Origin: CAYRXM01 sp964449465
GTDB taxonomy: Bacteria; Chloroflexota; Anaerolineae; JAFGEY01
Assembly: GCA_964449465.1 (NCBI GenBank)
Contig: CAYVBK010000015.1
Coordinates: 1 to 64,000 of the forward strand
Direction: 5' to 3'
Length of the DNA: 64,000 bases
The notes below the pieces were generated by a model. The model saw nothing but the letters and a program-made list of their open reading frames with translations. It searched no databases and was not told the DNA's origin. Position 1 is the first letter of the stretch. Each line of letters begins with the position of its first letter. Of the stretch, positions 33,612-43,600 are shown in pieces. The position numbers and the translations under genes are program-made.

Positions 33612-35339
33612 TTATCGCCGCAGCAGCCAGGCAGCCAGCGCGGCCAGAGACAGCAGCACGGCCGCCGATCCACACAGGCCTTTTTTAGGCTCAACAGGGG
33701 CAGGTGTATCGGTGGGGGCAACCGGCTGATCGGGTTTGGGTGTGTGGGTGGGTGCGGCCGGTTGGATGGGTTTGGGTGTGTAGGTGGGCGCGGGCTGGTC
33801 TGGCGGTGGCTGCTGGATGCTGCCGACGAACAGGCCTAGATCGTCTATCCACACGCTGCCCTGACCAGGGGTAAAGCTGAAGGACAGGCCGGTGATGCGC
33901 GCCGGGTCGAGTTGTTTCAGGCCGGCTTGTTCGGCCCACGAGGCCCGCACAAAGGCATCCCAGGGCAGCACTACCTCGCCCCAACCGCTCACATGCGAGG
34001 CGTCGGTGAAAAATTCGGCCTCAAAGGGAGTGGCGGCAGCCGGATCGCCGCTATACAGCACCAGGCGCATGGGATAGCCGGCCTCGCCGGCGTGCAGCCA
34101 AAACGACAGGCCAACCCCGCCGCTCCAATCCTGGACATCCTCAAACCCGGTGCTGGTGTCGCCCCAACCGCCTTCAACGATGCGATAGTCGCTGCGCAAG
34201 GAGGCATTTCCGCCATGTTTGACCGCCGTATCCACATCGGAAACCACCGTAGATTTGTCGCCATCGCCGCTAGAACCCCACCAGCTTTCGCCTTCCCAGT
34301 CTTCGATCACCTCGCCGGGCCGGGTGGGCAATGGGGCAGAGGGTGTCGGAGTGGGCTGCGCCTCGGCGGCCGGCGTGGGGGTCGCCGCCTGGGGTTGAGA
34401 GGTGGGGGTGGGCGCCGGCGCGGCAGGGGCATTCTTCCAGCGATTGTAGAACACGTTGAGCAGCGGCACAAATTCAGCAGTGGCTTTGGTATGGCCGGCG
34501 GTGCTGGGGTGACTGTCGTCGGTGGGATAAGCGGAAAAATTGCTTTTGTCGGCCTGAATGTGTTCGACCTGGCCGTTGCGCCACCAATGGTGATTGCCAG
34601 ACGCAGTCAGCACGTTGTAGTAATCAAAGACGGCGACGTTTTTGTAAGGATAGCCCTTGAGCCACTCGTTGACCAGCCAGTTGTTGAATGCGCGGGCATT
34701 GGCGGCACGGGCGGTCGTCGTGTCGCTCTTGCGCAGCGGCGGCGCGGTGATCACCACAAAGAGTCTGTCCTGGCGGGCCTGAAAATAGGTCAACAGGTTG
34801 AGATAAACGGCCTTGGCGTTGCTGACCGTGTACTCGTCATTGGGCGCCGCTGCCGGCGGGTCGTCGGGGCGACCTTCCAGGTCTGAATTGGGAAAGCAGG
34901 ATTTGAACATGATGATGGTGTTTTCGCCGCCGGGGTTGGTGGGCAGCCGCGACCAGGAGCCAAAATCGCCGATGTTTTGGCCATTTTCACGATATAAGGC
35001 GTTCAAATAGGTGTTGCTTTCGGGACCGGTGAACCATTCCGGCCAGTTGGGGATGTCGGTGCGATCGCCGATGGCGTCTGGCCCCCAGCCATAGTTGGTA
35101 GCGCTGACGTAATAGTTGTTGTCGCGCAGGGCGATACCCAGCCCGCCATAGGGTTGATCGTTGCTGGGATCGGCCAGCCAGTTGCCGCCGGTGGAGTGAT
35201 GGATGAAAATCAGCCTGACCGGAGCCGTGGGCGGATTGGGGTTGTCGGCTTGGGCGACGGCCGGTTGGACGGCCGGCAAGACGGCGAGCATCAACATCAG
35301 CCCCAATATGACACGATAGATGAGTTTTGGGATGCGCAT
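33612..35339 (-). CDS. Cell-surface SGNH-type hydrolase with C-terminal anchor
   Basis: The start at 35339 has AAAAAGGAGG. After a signal peptide (ending VAQA), residues 35-300 hold the catalytic part. RLIFIHHSTGGNW carries the likely Ser, FKSCFPNSDLEG follows, and DDSHPSTAGH gives the DxxH of SGNH hydrolases. A Pro/Thr-rich linker leads to a beta-sandwich domain (about 370-520) like carbohydrate-binding modules. A second Pro-rich linker and a C-terminal hydrophobic helix with Arg end resemble a wall or membrane anchor. It is paralogous to the next gene. The substrate is unknown. Confidence 0.75.
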   Translation of the reverse strand: MRIPKLIYRVILGLMLMLAVLPAVQPAVAQADNPNPPTAPVRLIFIHHSTGGNWLADPSNDQPYGGLGIALRDNNYYVSATNYGWGPDAIGDRTDIPNWPEWFTGPESNTYLNALYRENGQNIGDFGSWSRLPTNPGGENTIIMFKSCFPNSDLEGRPDDPPAAAPNDEYTVSNAKAVYLNLLTYFQARQDRLFVVITAPPLRKSDTTTARAANARAFNNWLVNEWLKGYPYKNVAVFDYYNVLTASGNHHWWRNGQVEHIQADKSNFSAYPTDDSHPSTAGHTKATAEFVPLLNVFYNRWKNAPAAPAPTPTSQPQAATPTPAAEAQPTPTPSAPLPTRPGEVIEDWEGESWWGSSGDGDKSTVVSDVDTAVKHGGNASLRSDYRIVEGGWGDTSTGFEDVQDWSGGVGLSFWLHAGEAGYPMRLVLYSGDPAAATPFEAEFFTDASHVSGWGEVVLPWDAFVRASWAEQAGLKQLDPARITGLSFSFTPGQGSVWIDDLGLFVGSIQQPPPDQPAPTYTPKPIQPAAPTHTPKPDQPVAPTDTPAPVEPKKGLCGSAAVLLSLAALAAWLLRR

Positions 35340-35353
35340 GTGAACCTCCTTTT

Positions 35354-36670
35354 TCAATTTGTCTGTTTCAAGACCAGCGGCAGGTTGATGTCGTGCCGCA
35401 TGTGCGAAATGGTGATATGATGCGTGGCCGTGATCGATCCAACACCGCCACAGTTTTGCACCCACAGGCTCAGTGTATAGGCGCCGGGGGTATCCCAGCG
35501 ATAAGCGGCAGTTGAGCTGTTCTGACCGCTGTAGGGCGGCGATGACCAGGTGTAGGTGATGGGCGTTGTAGCCGAGACGGGAGAAACGGCCGCCGTGAAC
35601 AGGGTCAGCGTGTTGGTAAACCCGACGGTCGGGCCATTGATGCTGAGACCGGCGACCGGGACACAAACGCTGCTATTTTTCCAGCGGTTGTAAAAAACGT
35701 TGAGCAACGGCACAAACTCAGCGGTGGCCTTGCGCTGGCCGTTGGTCATCGGGTGGCTGTCATACCAATCGGGACCGGCCGAGTAGGATGGATAGGCCGA
35801 CAAGTTGTTGTTGATGGTTTGCGGGTGGACGATCTGGCTGCCGTTCCAATAGTGATGATTGCCATCGGGTCGCCGGGCATGGTCATGAGGTTCGTCGGTC
35901 ACGCTGGGGTCGTCTATGCGCGTGGAACTGCCGTTGGAGGTGAGAACATTGTAATAATCAAACACAGCCACATTGTGATAGGGATAACCCGCCAGCCAGT
36001 CGTTGACCAGCCAGTTGTTGAACGCGCGGGCGTTGGCAGCGTTGGCAGCGGTGGTTTCGCCGGCGGCCAGCGGCGGCGCGGTGATGACCACAAACAGCTT
36101 GTCCTGGCGAGTTTGAAAATAGGTCAGCAGATTGATGTACACGGCTTGGGCGTTGGCCACCGAGTATTCCCAATCGTTGGGTTCGCTCAGCGGCGGGTCA
36201 TCGGGGTTGCCTTCCAGGTTTGAGTTGGGAAAGCAGGATTTGAACATGATGATGATATTTTCGCCGCCCGGATCGGCAGGCAGCCGCGACCAGGAGCCGA
36301 AACCGCCGATATTTTGGCCGTTTTCGTGGTACAGGGCGTTCAAATAAGTGGCGCTATTCTCACCTGTAAACCATTCGGGCCAGTTGGGGATGTCGGTGCG
36401 ACTGCCGATGCTGTCTGGTCCCCAGTCATAGTTGGTGGCGCTGACGTAATAATTGTTGACCATCAATGCCTGCCCCAACTCGCCGGCCTGGTCGTGTTCG
36501 TCTAGATCGGCCAGCCAATGGCCGCCGGTAGAATGGTGGATGAAAATCAGCTTGACCGGCGTCGCGGGCGGGTTGGGGTTGTCGGCCAGCCGATGCCCGG
36601 CGGCCGGCGCGCGGCCTGCAACCATCCACATCAACAGACACAGCAACACGCCTACCTTGAATTTGTTCAC
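35354..36670 (-). CDS. Secreted SGNH-type hydrolase with PKD domain
   Basis: GTG at 36670 is chosen because AAGGAGG lies eight bases upstream. The catalytic region is very similar to the neighbour gene (KLIFIHHSTGGHWLAD, FKSCFPNSNLEG, DSHPMTNGQRKA), with an extra loop near 265-290. The C-terminus is instead a PKD-like domain (about 345-425, PITYTWSSPPYSGQ, VGSITATHHITI). The pair thus shares an enzyme part with different attachment domains, evidence of duplication and domain swapping. It is 14 bp upstream of its paralogue and co-transcribed. Confidence 0.75.
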   Translation of the reverse strand: MNKFKVGVLLCLLMWMVAGRAPAAGHRLADNPNPPATPVKLIFIHHSTGGHWLADLDEHDQAGELGQALMVNNYYVSATNYDWGPDSIGSRTDIPNWPEWFTGENSATYLNALYHENGQNIGGFGSWSRLPADPGGENIIIMFKSCFPNSNLEGNPDDPPLSEPNDWEYSVANAQAVYINLLTYFQTRQDKLFVVITAPPLAAGETTAANAANARAFNNWLVNDWLAGYPYHNVAVFDYYNVLTSNGSSTRIDDPSVTDEPHDHARRPDGNHHYWNGSQIVHPQTINNNLSAYPSYSAGPDWYDSHPMTNGQRKATAEFVPLLNVFYNRWKNSSVCVPVAGLSINGPTVGFTNTLTLFTAAVSPVSATTPITYTWSSPPYSGQNSSTAAYRWDTPGAYTLSLWVQNCGGVGSITATHHITISHMRHDINLPLVLKQTN

Positions 36671-36692
36671 CTTGTCAGCCTCCTTCAAGTAG

Positions 36693-38315
36693 CTATTCTG
36701 TTGGCGTCGCAGAAAGTATAATCCATTGAACGGTATACGCGCCGATTTCGATCGCTGCCTGCGCCGGTTCAAAAGAGCGATTCACCAGGCCAGCATCATC
36801 AACCTGACTCATAGCCGACACAGCAACAAGATGACCATCCGACCCAACAAGCTGCCACGAGACCGATGAGTCGGTAAGATTGGTCAGCAAGACGGCCGTC
36901 TCCCCTTGCTCGTTCTGACCGGCCAGTCCCCACAGCGAACAGCCTTTGGGTATGGTCATAGACAGACGTTCTGTATAGTTGCTCATCCTGGCCCACAAAC
37001 CAAAAGCCAGTGCCGTTTGCTTGGGACGTCCATCGGCGTAAAACAGGCCATAAAAGGTGGGAATGTCTAGTGCAGGGTCTATGCCGCGATACAGAGTCGA
37101 GGCTGTCACACCATGCTGTTGCATCACTACCCATGCTGCTGTCAAGATAGCCGCTCCTTTGCCACCGGTGCGCAGTGCCATCGCCTCGGCAGACCGGTCG
37201 CCTTCCTGAATGCTGGTGTTCCATTCGGTGATATGTAGCTCGGTGGTCTGGTATCCCCGCCGATCTAACTCGTGACGCAAAAATATAATCCCATTTTCGT
37301 ATTCATACGGATCGTTGGAATAGATATGAAAAGAGAAAAAGTCGAGTGGAACACTGCTCTGGCGCAGTGCATCGAGCAAGCCTAGCGTAAACTGCTTTCC
37401 TTGTGGAGAAATCACAGCCGATGGCGCCAGTCCCGGCCCACCGATGGACAGGTTAGGAAATTCAGCTTGGAGAGCGACGGCAGTGCGGACAAATAAATTA
37501 TAAAATTCCTGTGGCGTACCATCCCAAAACTGTTGGTGATTGGGCTCATTCCAGATTTCGACATGACGCAACACATTGGCCACGCCGGGCTTGCCCCACT
37601 GCGTTGGGTCGTTATAGTGACGCACCACATATAGAGCTGCCTGTATCCAATGTTCCGGATGAGTCGGTTTGCGCGGGTCGGCTCGAGGAAAAGATGGGCC
37701 ATTGTTCCAGGAATCGCCAATGCGCAGATATGGCTCAAATCCGGCCTCGATCAAGGCGCGAAAGGCCTGATCGCTGGCCTTAAAATCAAAAGAGGCCGGA
37801 TCGGTTGGATCTGCCGTTTGATCGGGATAGATGGTAGCCATGTCCAGTGGTCCATAATAATCGTGCGTGCGGATCATATTGATGCCGATCTGACGATAAG
37901 CAGCTACCAGGTCGGGGCGGCCGGGTAATTTGGCTGCGTCGGGCAGCACATTGATGCCCAGCAAAGGACGAATCGGCGAATCGGGCAGAGTCGGACCGAG
38001 AACCAACTCACAATCAGCCTGAACAGCCGCCGGCGAAGGAACAGCCGTCGGCGAAGGAACGGCCGTCGGCAGTTTGGGACAGTCCTGGGGACAAAGGGTC
38101 GGATTTTGCTTTTCTCGTTGATCGCACACACCGTCGCCGCACCGCCCCGGCGCAGATGTCGGTGTACTGGTTAGAGTACTTGTCGGTGCATCAACCGGTA
38201 CATGAAAAGGGGGGGCGGTTGGCGCACAACCTGAAAACACCCCAATTGCCCCAATCAACACTAGAATGTAGGATAGCCTTTTTATCCTGGTACATTTTGG
38301 AAATGCTATGGACAT
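36693..38315 (-). CDS. GH39-like glycoside hydrolase lipoprotein
   Basis: The start at 38315 has GGGAGGT. A lipobox (GVFSGC) and Thr/Pro/Ser linker surround a short Cys motif (CGDGVCDQRE...CPQDC). From about residue 115 a TIM-barrel of clan GH-A begins: GINMIRTHDYYGPLD, EIWNEPNHQQFW with acid/base Glu257, and HITEWNTS with nucleophile Glu364. GH39 members include beta-xylosidases and iduronidases. The substrate is not certain. It overlaps the preceding Coa1-like gene by ten bases and lies in the surface-protein cluster. Confidence 0.8.
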   Translation of the reverse strand: MSIAFPKCTRIKRLSYILVLIGAIGVFSGCAPTAPPFHVPVDAPTSTLTSTPTSAPGRCGDGVCDQREKQNPTLCPQDCPKLPTAVPSPTAVPSPAAVQADCELVLGPTLPDSPIRPLLGINVLPDAAKLPGRPDLVAAYRQIGINMIRTHDYYGPLDMATIYPDQTADPTDPASFDFKASDQAFRALIEAGFEPYLRIGDSWNNGPSFPRADPRKPTHPEHWIQAALYVVRHYNDPTQWGKPGVANVLRHVEIWNEPNHQQFWDGTPQEFYNLFVRTAVALQAEFPNLSIGGPGLAPSAVISPQGKQFTLGLLDALRQSSVPLDFFSFHIYSNDPYEYENGIIFLRHELDRRGYQTTELHITEWNTSIQEGDRSAEAMALRTGGKGAAILTAAWVVMQQHGVTASTLYRGIDPALDIPTFYGLFYADGRPKQTALAFGLWARMSNYTERLSMTIPKGCSLWGLAGQNEQGETAVLLTNLTDSSVSWQLVGSDGHLVAVSAMSQVDDAGLVNRSFEPAQAAIEIGAYTVQWIILSATPTE

Positions 38316-38728
38316 GGATACCTCCCATTGTAAATCTCGATTTCGCTACCATCCTTGTTCAACCAGACCCCCAACGAATCGCCGATGGGGGTGCGGTAGA
38401 ATTCGGCCACCAGTTTGACCCGGCCCTGCGGTCCTGTGAGGTGGGTGGAAAAGCGGCCCTGGCGCAGCCCGCCGCCACTCTCAAAATACGATGTCCAGGC
38501 CAACAGACCCGGCTGCAATGGCTCACCGGCCACCTCTGCCACCGCCGCGCTGGAGCGGGCCACTTGCAGCACACAACGGTATTCGGGCGTGGTCTTGATC
38601 GAAAAGCCGAACACGCCCAGCAAGATCAGCGGGACAAAGGCAAACAGTGCGATAAAGACCAATATGCGCCAACAGCCACGCAGCGCGCTTTGCAAAGTGA
38701 GTTGGGGTTGCCCAGAGGCCGGGTTCAT
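38306..38728 (-). CDS. Coa1-like single-span membrane protein
   Basis: The start at 38728 has GGAGAG; 140 aa. One membrane helix (about residues 22-45) is followed by an extracytoplasmic domain. It contains TPEYRCVLQVARSS and ends in KLVAEFYRTPIGDSLGVWL and EIEIYNGRY. The pattern resembles cytochrome oxidase assembly factor Coa1 (DUF1783). No oxidase genes are near, so the name describes the fold only. It overlaps both neighbours by a few bases and is in the same transcript. Confidence 0.55.
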   Translation of the reverse strand: MNPASGQPQLTLQSALRGCWRILVFIALFAFVPLILLGVFGFSIKTTPEYRCVLQVARSSAAVAEVAGEPLQPGLLAWTSYFESGGGLRQGRFSTHLTGPQGRVKLVAEFYRTPIGDSLGVWLNKDGSEIEIYNGRYPCP

Positions 38729-40233
38729 TGCACTCTCCACACATGCACCACCGGTTTGGCCTCATCGGCGAACAGTTCCAGCACGTACAGCAGACCGTTC
38801 TGCCGGTCATAGGCCACATCGCCGATGCGCGCCCGACGCTGATCGCCCCAACCCAGATCGATCTCTTCCCACTCGGGTGGGTTGAGGTAAAGGTGTTCAT
38901 CAATGTCAATCACGGCATACGGCTGCGGCCGCCACGGTTCAATCTCGCCGGCAGCAACGCGGGCCAGATCGTCCGGATCATAGAGGATAAACTGCGCATC
39001 AAAGCGAGTCGTCCACCACCCCCGATTGCTGACACACGTGCCTGCATCCTCATCACAGCACCCGTCAAAATTCTCCGATGGACAGGCAGAACCGTCGGCC
39101 TGACGGCAGGTAATAAAATCGGTCACATGGTCGTCCACGCAAGGATACTGCGAGCCGGCCGGGTTGATATAGCCGTACCAGTATTTCGTGCCAGCACTCT
39201 TGGTGCCGGCAAAAAGCACCGCCGCCTTGCCAGATGGAGCATCCATCCACGCTCCACCTTCCCAAGCATCAGGGTGTTGATAGCCATCCAGGCAGCGAAC
39301 GATATCTTGAGTATTGTAGGCATTTTCGTAGAGCAGCAAGGTCGTCTCTGCCAGGCGTGTGCCCGGCGGCGACGCGTCGCCGCCGGACAGCCAGGGACGG
39401 TAGGCAAAAAGAGATGGACCCATGCCACCCTGACCGCCATCGCGCATGCGGCCGGTAGCCAAAACACGACCTTGGGTGTGAGCATCGGCCCACTCGGCGG
39501 GGATATCAAACATGTAGGCGTTGGTGCTGTAGAGATTTTGACTACCGATGAACCACACTCCTTGCAGGTTGGGTGCGGCCAGGTTGGCACTAAACCAGGC
39601 ATGAGATGGCTCATTTTCGGGCTGAAGGTGCTGTCCCCAGCAAAGGTGGACCAGAGGGCCGGTGAGGGGATGGTTGAGATATTGCATCCCGACCTTGGGG
39701 ATTTCCTCCAGGTTGGCAAAATAACCGTGCGTGACATCGGCAAAGTTTTGGATAAAGGCCGCCTGGGGCAGATCGGCGGGGTTGCTGGCGATAACGGGAA
39801 TGGGGATGTTGACTTCAGCCACCTGATCACCGTCTGGCAGATCGCCATAAGGCTGCCGGTCGTGCCCGGTGATGAACAGCGAGCCGGGGTGCGTATTGGT
39901 TGTTGCCGCCGGGCCGTCGGGGTTAAAGGTTATGGCATTGCCGCCATAGGCAAACGTGCGCGGCGGCCCCTCGTCGCCGGGCAGGCGAAACGCGCCCAGG
40001 TAGGTCAGATCGGCAGGCATCACCCGACCAGGCGAATGGCTACGGGTCACGACAGGCAGGTACGTGGTGGGGGTCACAGTTTGCGCCGGCCAGATAGCAG
40101 TGGGAGAGGATCGTGCCACATCAACATCGGTTTCAGCAGGCAAAACGGGATCGCCCGACGCGCAGGCACAGATAGCCATGATCACACACAGGCCAAACCC
40201 AGACAAAACAGCAGGTAGATGGCGATGTTTCAT
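38725..40233 (-). CDS. Uncharacterised secreted lipoprotein (502 aa)
   Basis: A lipobox (MAICAC, Cys about 24) starts a protein with a short Thr/Pro linker. A beta-rich body follows (ADLTYLGAFRLPGDEGP, GHDRQPYGDLPDGDQVAEVNIP, DIDEHLYLNP, RIGDVAYDRQNGLLYVLE). A Cys-rich insertion (CRQADGSACPSENFDGCCDED...C) lies near 385-410. Repeated short beta phrases suggest a propeller, but no family is recognised. Its stop overlaps the start of the Coa1-like gene. Confidence 0.6.
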   Translation of the reverse strand: MKHRHLPAVLSGFGLCVIMAICACASGDPVLPAETDVDVARSSPTAIWPAQTVTPTTYLPVVTRSHSPGRVMPADLTYLGAFRLPGDEGPPRTFAYGGNAITFNPDGPAATTNTHPGSLFITGHDRQPYGDLPDGDQVAEVNIPIPVIASNPADLPQAAFIQNFADVTHGYFANLEEIPKVGMQYLNHPLTGPLVHLCWGQHLQPENEPSHAWFSANLAAPNLQGVWFIGSQNLYSTNAYMFDIPAEWADAHTQGRVLATGRMRDGGQGGMGPSLFAYRPWLSGGDASPPGTRLAETTLLLYENAYNTQDIVRCLDGYQHPDAWEGGAWMDAPSGKAAVLFAGTKSAGTKYWYGYINPAGSQYPCVDDHVTDFITCRQADGSACPSENFDGCCDEDAGTCVSNRGWWTTRFDAQFILYDPDDLARVAAGEIEPWRPQPYAVIDIDEHLYLNPPEWEEIDLGWGDQRRARIGDVAYDRQNGLLYVLELFADEAKPVVHVWRVQ

Positions 40234-40290
40234 ACAAAAATCCTCCTATCACCGGGACAGACTTGTGCCAGCCTGAGCAGATCACTTGCA

Positions 40291-40648
40291 GTTCGCTCAT
40301 TTTTTCCAGAGTTTTTGAAATTGCCCGATCATATTTGACCATAGCTTTTTATGTCAAGGGGCCAGCCTCTTGACATACCCTGTCGGGGATGCTTGACCCC
40401 CCGAACCCCCCGAAAACCGGGGTGTGTTCTGTCGTCGCAGACCAGGCAAGGGCAATAGCTAGACATAAGAACGGATTTTCCCTGGTTTTCAGCCCCTGCT
40501 GACAGAATGTGGGTGGTTTTTGGGGGGTCGTAGGGGGTGAGGTTGCCCCCTACAGTGAAATGGGCATCAGTCCTTTTTCAGACGGCAGTTCATAAAACAT
40601 CGTTTTTAATCTAAAAGGTTTTTATATGTCCATCAAAAATGAACGAAC
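40291..40648. repeat. 358-bp element with terminal inverted repeats, copy 2
   Basis: GTTCGCTCATTTTT at 40291 is answered by AAAAATGAACGAAC ending at 40648. The whole element matches 8186-8542 apart from scattered substitutions and small indels. It fills most of the 428-bp gap between the surface cluster and the C25-like gene. No coding capacity is evident. Confidence 0.8.
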
Positions 40649-40661
40649 CAAAAGGATCAAG

Positions 40662-43600
40662 TTATGGATACTGTTTTGTGACCAGCGGTAAATAAAGACG
40701 GGAGCGGGTACTCAACGCAATGTTTTCGGCAGGTGTAGCTTGCGAATCATACAGCACATAGCCTACCACCACATAGTCCTCCCCGATGGCACCTGTCGTA
40801 TTCCAAACCGGATTAAAACTAATTTGCTGGCCCACACCAAGATTGACAAACTCGTGACTCAAATTCTGAATCCATGTTCCGTTCTCGTCATACACATGGA
40901 TGACGGCCGTACCACTGATCGGCACACTGCCATTGTTACGCCATGTCAGCGAAAGAGCCACAGTGTCACCGATACCAAAGAGCGTCGGAGCAGCAACAAG
41001 GGCCATCACCTCAACGGAGACAATGCCTATCCGAAATTCCACCGTCTCACGATCAAGCACATGACCGGCTGCATCTGTTATTTCGACCTCGATGGCGTAA
41101 TCGCCGGCGGCCGCGCCGCTACTGTCCCACTGGAGCGACCAGGAGGCTGTGCCAGTGAGATCGGGCAGCGATTGGAGCAGCAAACCATCTATTTGCTGGC
41201 CGGCCTGCTTTTTGACCACTGCCGCCACAATCACATCCTGGGCGTCACCGACATGTTCGATGGACAGTTCGGCAGAAACCTTGTCGCCCTGGTCATAAAC
41301 ACTTGCATCGAGAGTGATGTCGGCGATTTGGACGCTGGACGAAATGACCGAAACAGTCAGGCTGTAATTTTGATAAAACCACACATTGGTGGTCGCTGCA
41401 TTGTAATAAAAAGGATACACCTTGATCACACAAGTCTCTGAGCCGTCGGGATTGTCGCGCACCGACCAGTCCATCACCCAGTCTAGCGGTGGCCACCAGG
41501 CCGCGTCGGCATCCAGGTGCAGCGAGGTCACCGCCGGCGCAGCAAGGCTTGCCAGCGAATCGGTAGACACGCTGGTCATGGTCAGGCTCAGGCCGGTGGT
41601 TGTGGTCAGGCCAGAGCGAGCAGTCAACTCGACCCCCTGCACACGATAGCCCGGTGCGTAATCCACCTCGTACACCCAAATCGGCACGACCGGGTGGTCT
41701 TTTTCCAAAAGCAGGCTCCCCCCCTGTCCGGGAATGTAGGCTGTGTGTTCGCCTTGAATGGTAGATGTGACCTCGTAAGCAGGAACAATCAGGTTGATGG
41801 TCGTGATCGGCGCGGTAACGGCCATCGGCGCGGCAGTGCACAAACCCACCAGCGACGGTGTGAGATCGTATTTGGGGTCGCCATAGAGGTTATATTCGGC
41901 GGCCCAATACCAGCCTTCTGCGCCATCGAGGTGACGCCTGAGCGCTCGAAACGACTGCCCAATTGATTCGGAACTGTCGGCCCAGCGATCAAAGAACCAC
42001 TCTGATGAGGCATTATTCTGGCTGCGATTCGAGTTCTCGGTGGATCCGATGTAGACACCGGCCTCGTTTTGCAAAAAAGACTCGGCGATGCCGTTGGTGC
42101 CCAAAGCCTCGTACCGTCCGGCCTGACAGCAGCAGGCAAAGACAAACGGTTTACGCTCTCCGAAATTCAGAGGAAACTGGCTGGTGCCGATCACTCCCGA
42201 CCAGGCAAAGGCATTGCAGTGATCGCGATAATAGATCAGGTCTCGGCCCCCAGGCAAAATGCTGGTGGTAAAGACATGGGTCATGTTGAGGCCATCTACA
42301 TCCTCCACAATTCGCTTTTTGATCGCGGTGATATTAGAGACAAAGGGGCTACCCAGCGTGCGCAAAATACGCGCCACACGATCCAGGTTGCTTTCAAACT
42401 GGCTCACGCCATCGCCGCGCCCGCTCGCCAGCAGCGCCCGCGATTTGGTGAAATGATAGTCTGGCTCGTCGTGATATACCCGAATGCTGGTGCGCAACGG
42501 GGTGATCAACTCGCGCGCATTGTTTCCCACCACCCGCCCGACGATCAGCTCTGGGTCCACCCAGTCGCCGCTGGTGTTGCCATAGGGCAGGTCGGTATAA
42601 TTCACCGTGCCAATGTCGGGATGCCTGGATGTCCATGCGCCGAGTATCTCTACTTCGCCCACCAGCAGCAAATAGCCGTTGGACAGAAAATGGTCGGCCA
42701 GACTGTCGCTGCCGCGCATCCCATCCCCCCATGCCCGAACCTGCCCAAGTACACTGTCGGCATCTTGCACAGCCAGGTACCCCAAAACACCGAGCTTGAG
42801 TTGGGCCAACTCGGCCATAGTCGAAAGCAGTTCATCTACATCGTCGCGCGCGCCGGGGTTGTTCAAAATCAAATTTCTGGGATGCGTGACGATCAAATAA
42901 TCGGATGCGGCTCTGGCTTCACCCACCTCTGTTTCCAGTGGTTCAGGCCGGTCAAACCGCCAACGGCAAAAATCGCCTTGATCCCAGATTTTGACCTCAT
43001 CACGCAAACCGGCGCCATAGCCAAATGTGTCTGAATTGTCATACAAGATCGGCACGGCCAGGTAGGAAATGACCAACTCTCCACCGGGTGGCAGCATCAG
43101 CGGGCCGGCGCCGTCAAACACATCAATCTCGACATCGCAATGTTGAGTTTCGACCCAGTATTCGGGAACCACCCGATAGTGAGCCGAGTCGGTAATGATG
43201 GCCTGAAACCCGGACACGTTGTCGCGGATGTGAGTGAGGCCGGCCGAGCCGGTGCCCGAGTTTTCCAGCGTCAACGTCACCCGCACATAGTTATCCTGGC
43301 GAACCACGCTGCGGGTGAGGTCCAGGCTGGGCGTGCCGCGCACCACGTTCAACCTGCGCACAGTGCCCAGACTGCTGCCATCCTGGGCAAACGCCCGCAC
43401 CTCGATAGTGTGTGTGCCTATGCCTAAACCGCCCACATTCCAGGTATAAGTATGATCAAAATTGTGATCGGTGGGTGGACGCCAGGTATGCACCACCACG
43501 TCGCCCACCTCAAACTCGACCCGATCCACCGCATGTTCCACGTCGGCGCAGCGCATATCGTCGATCAAAGGCACCCATGAACATTCCCACTCGTCTTTTG

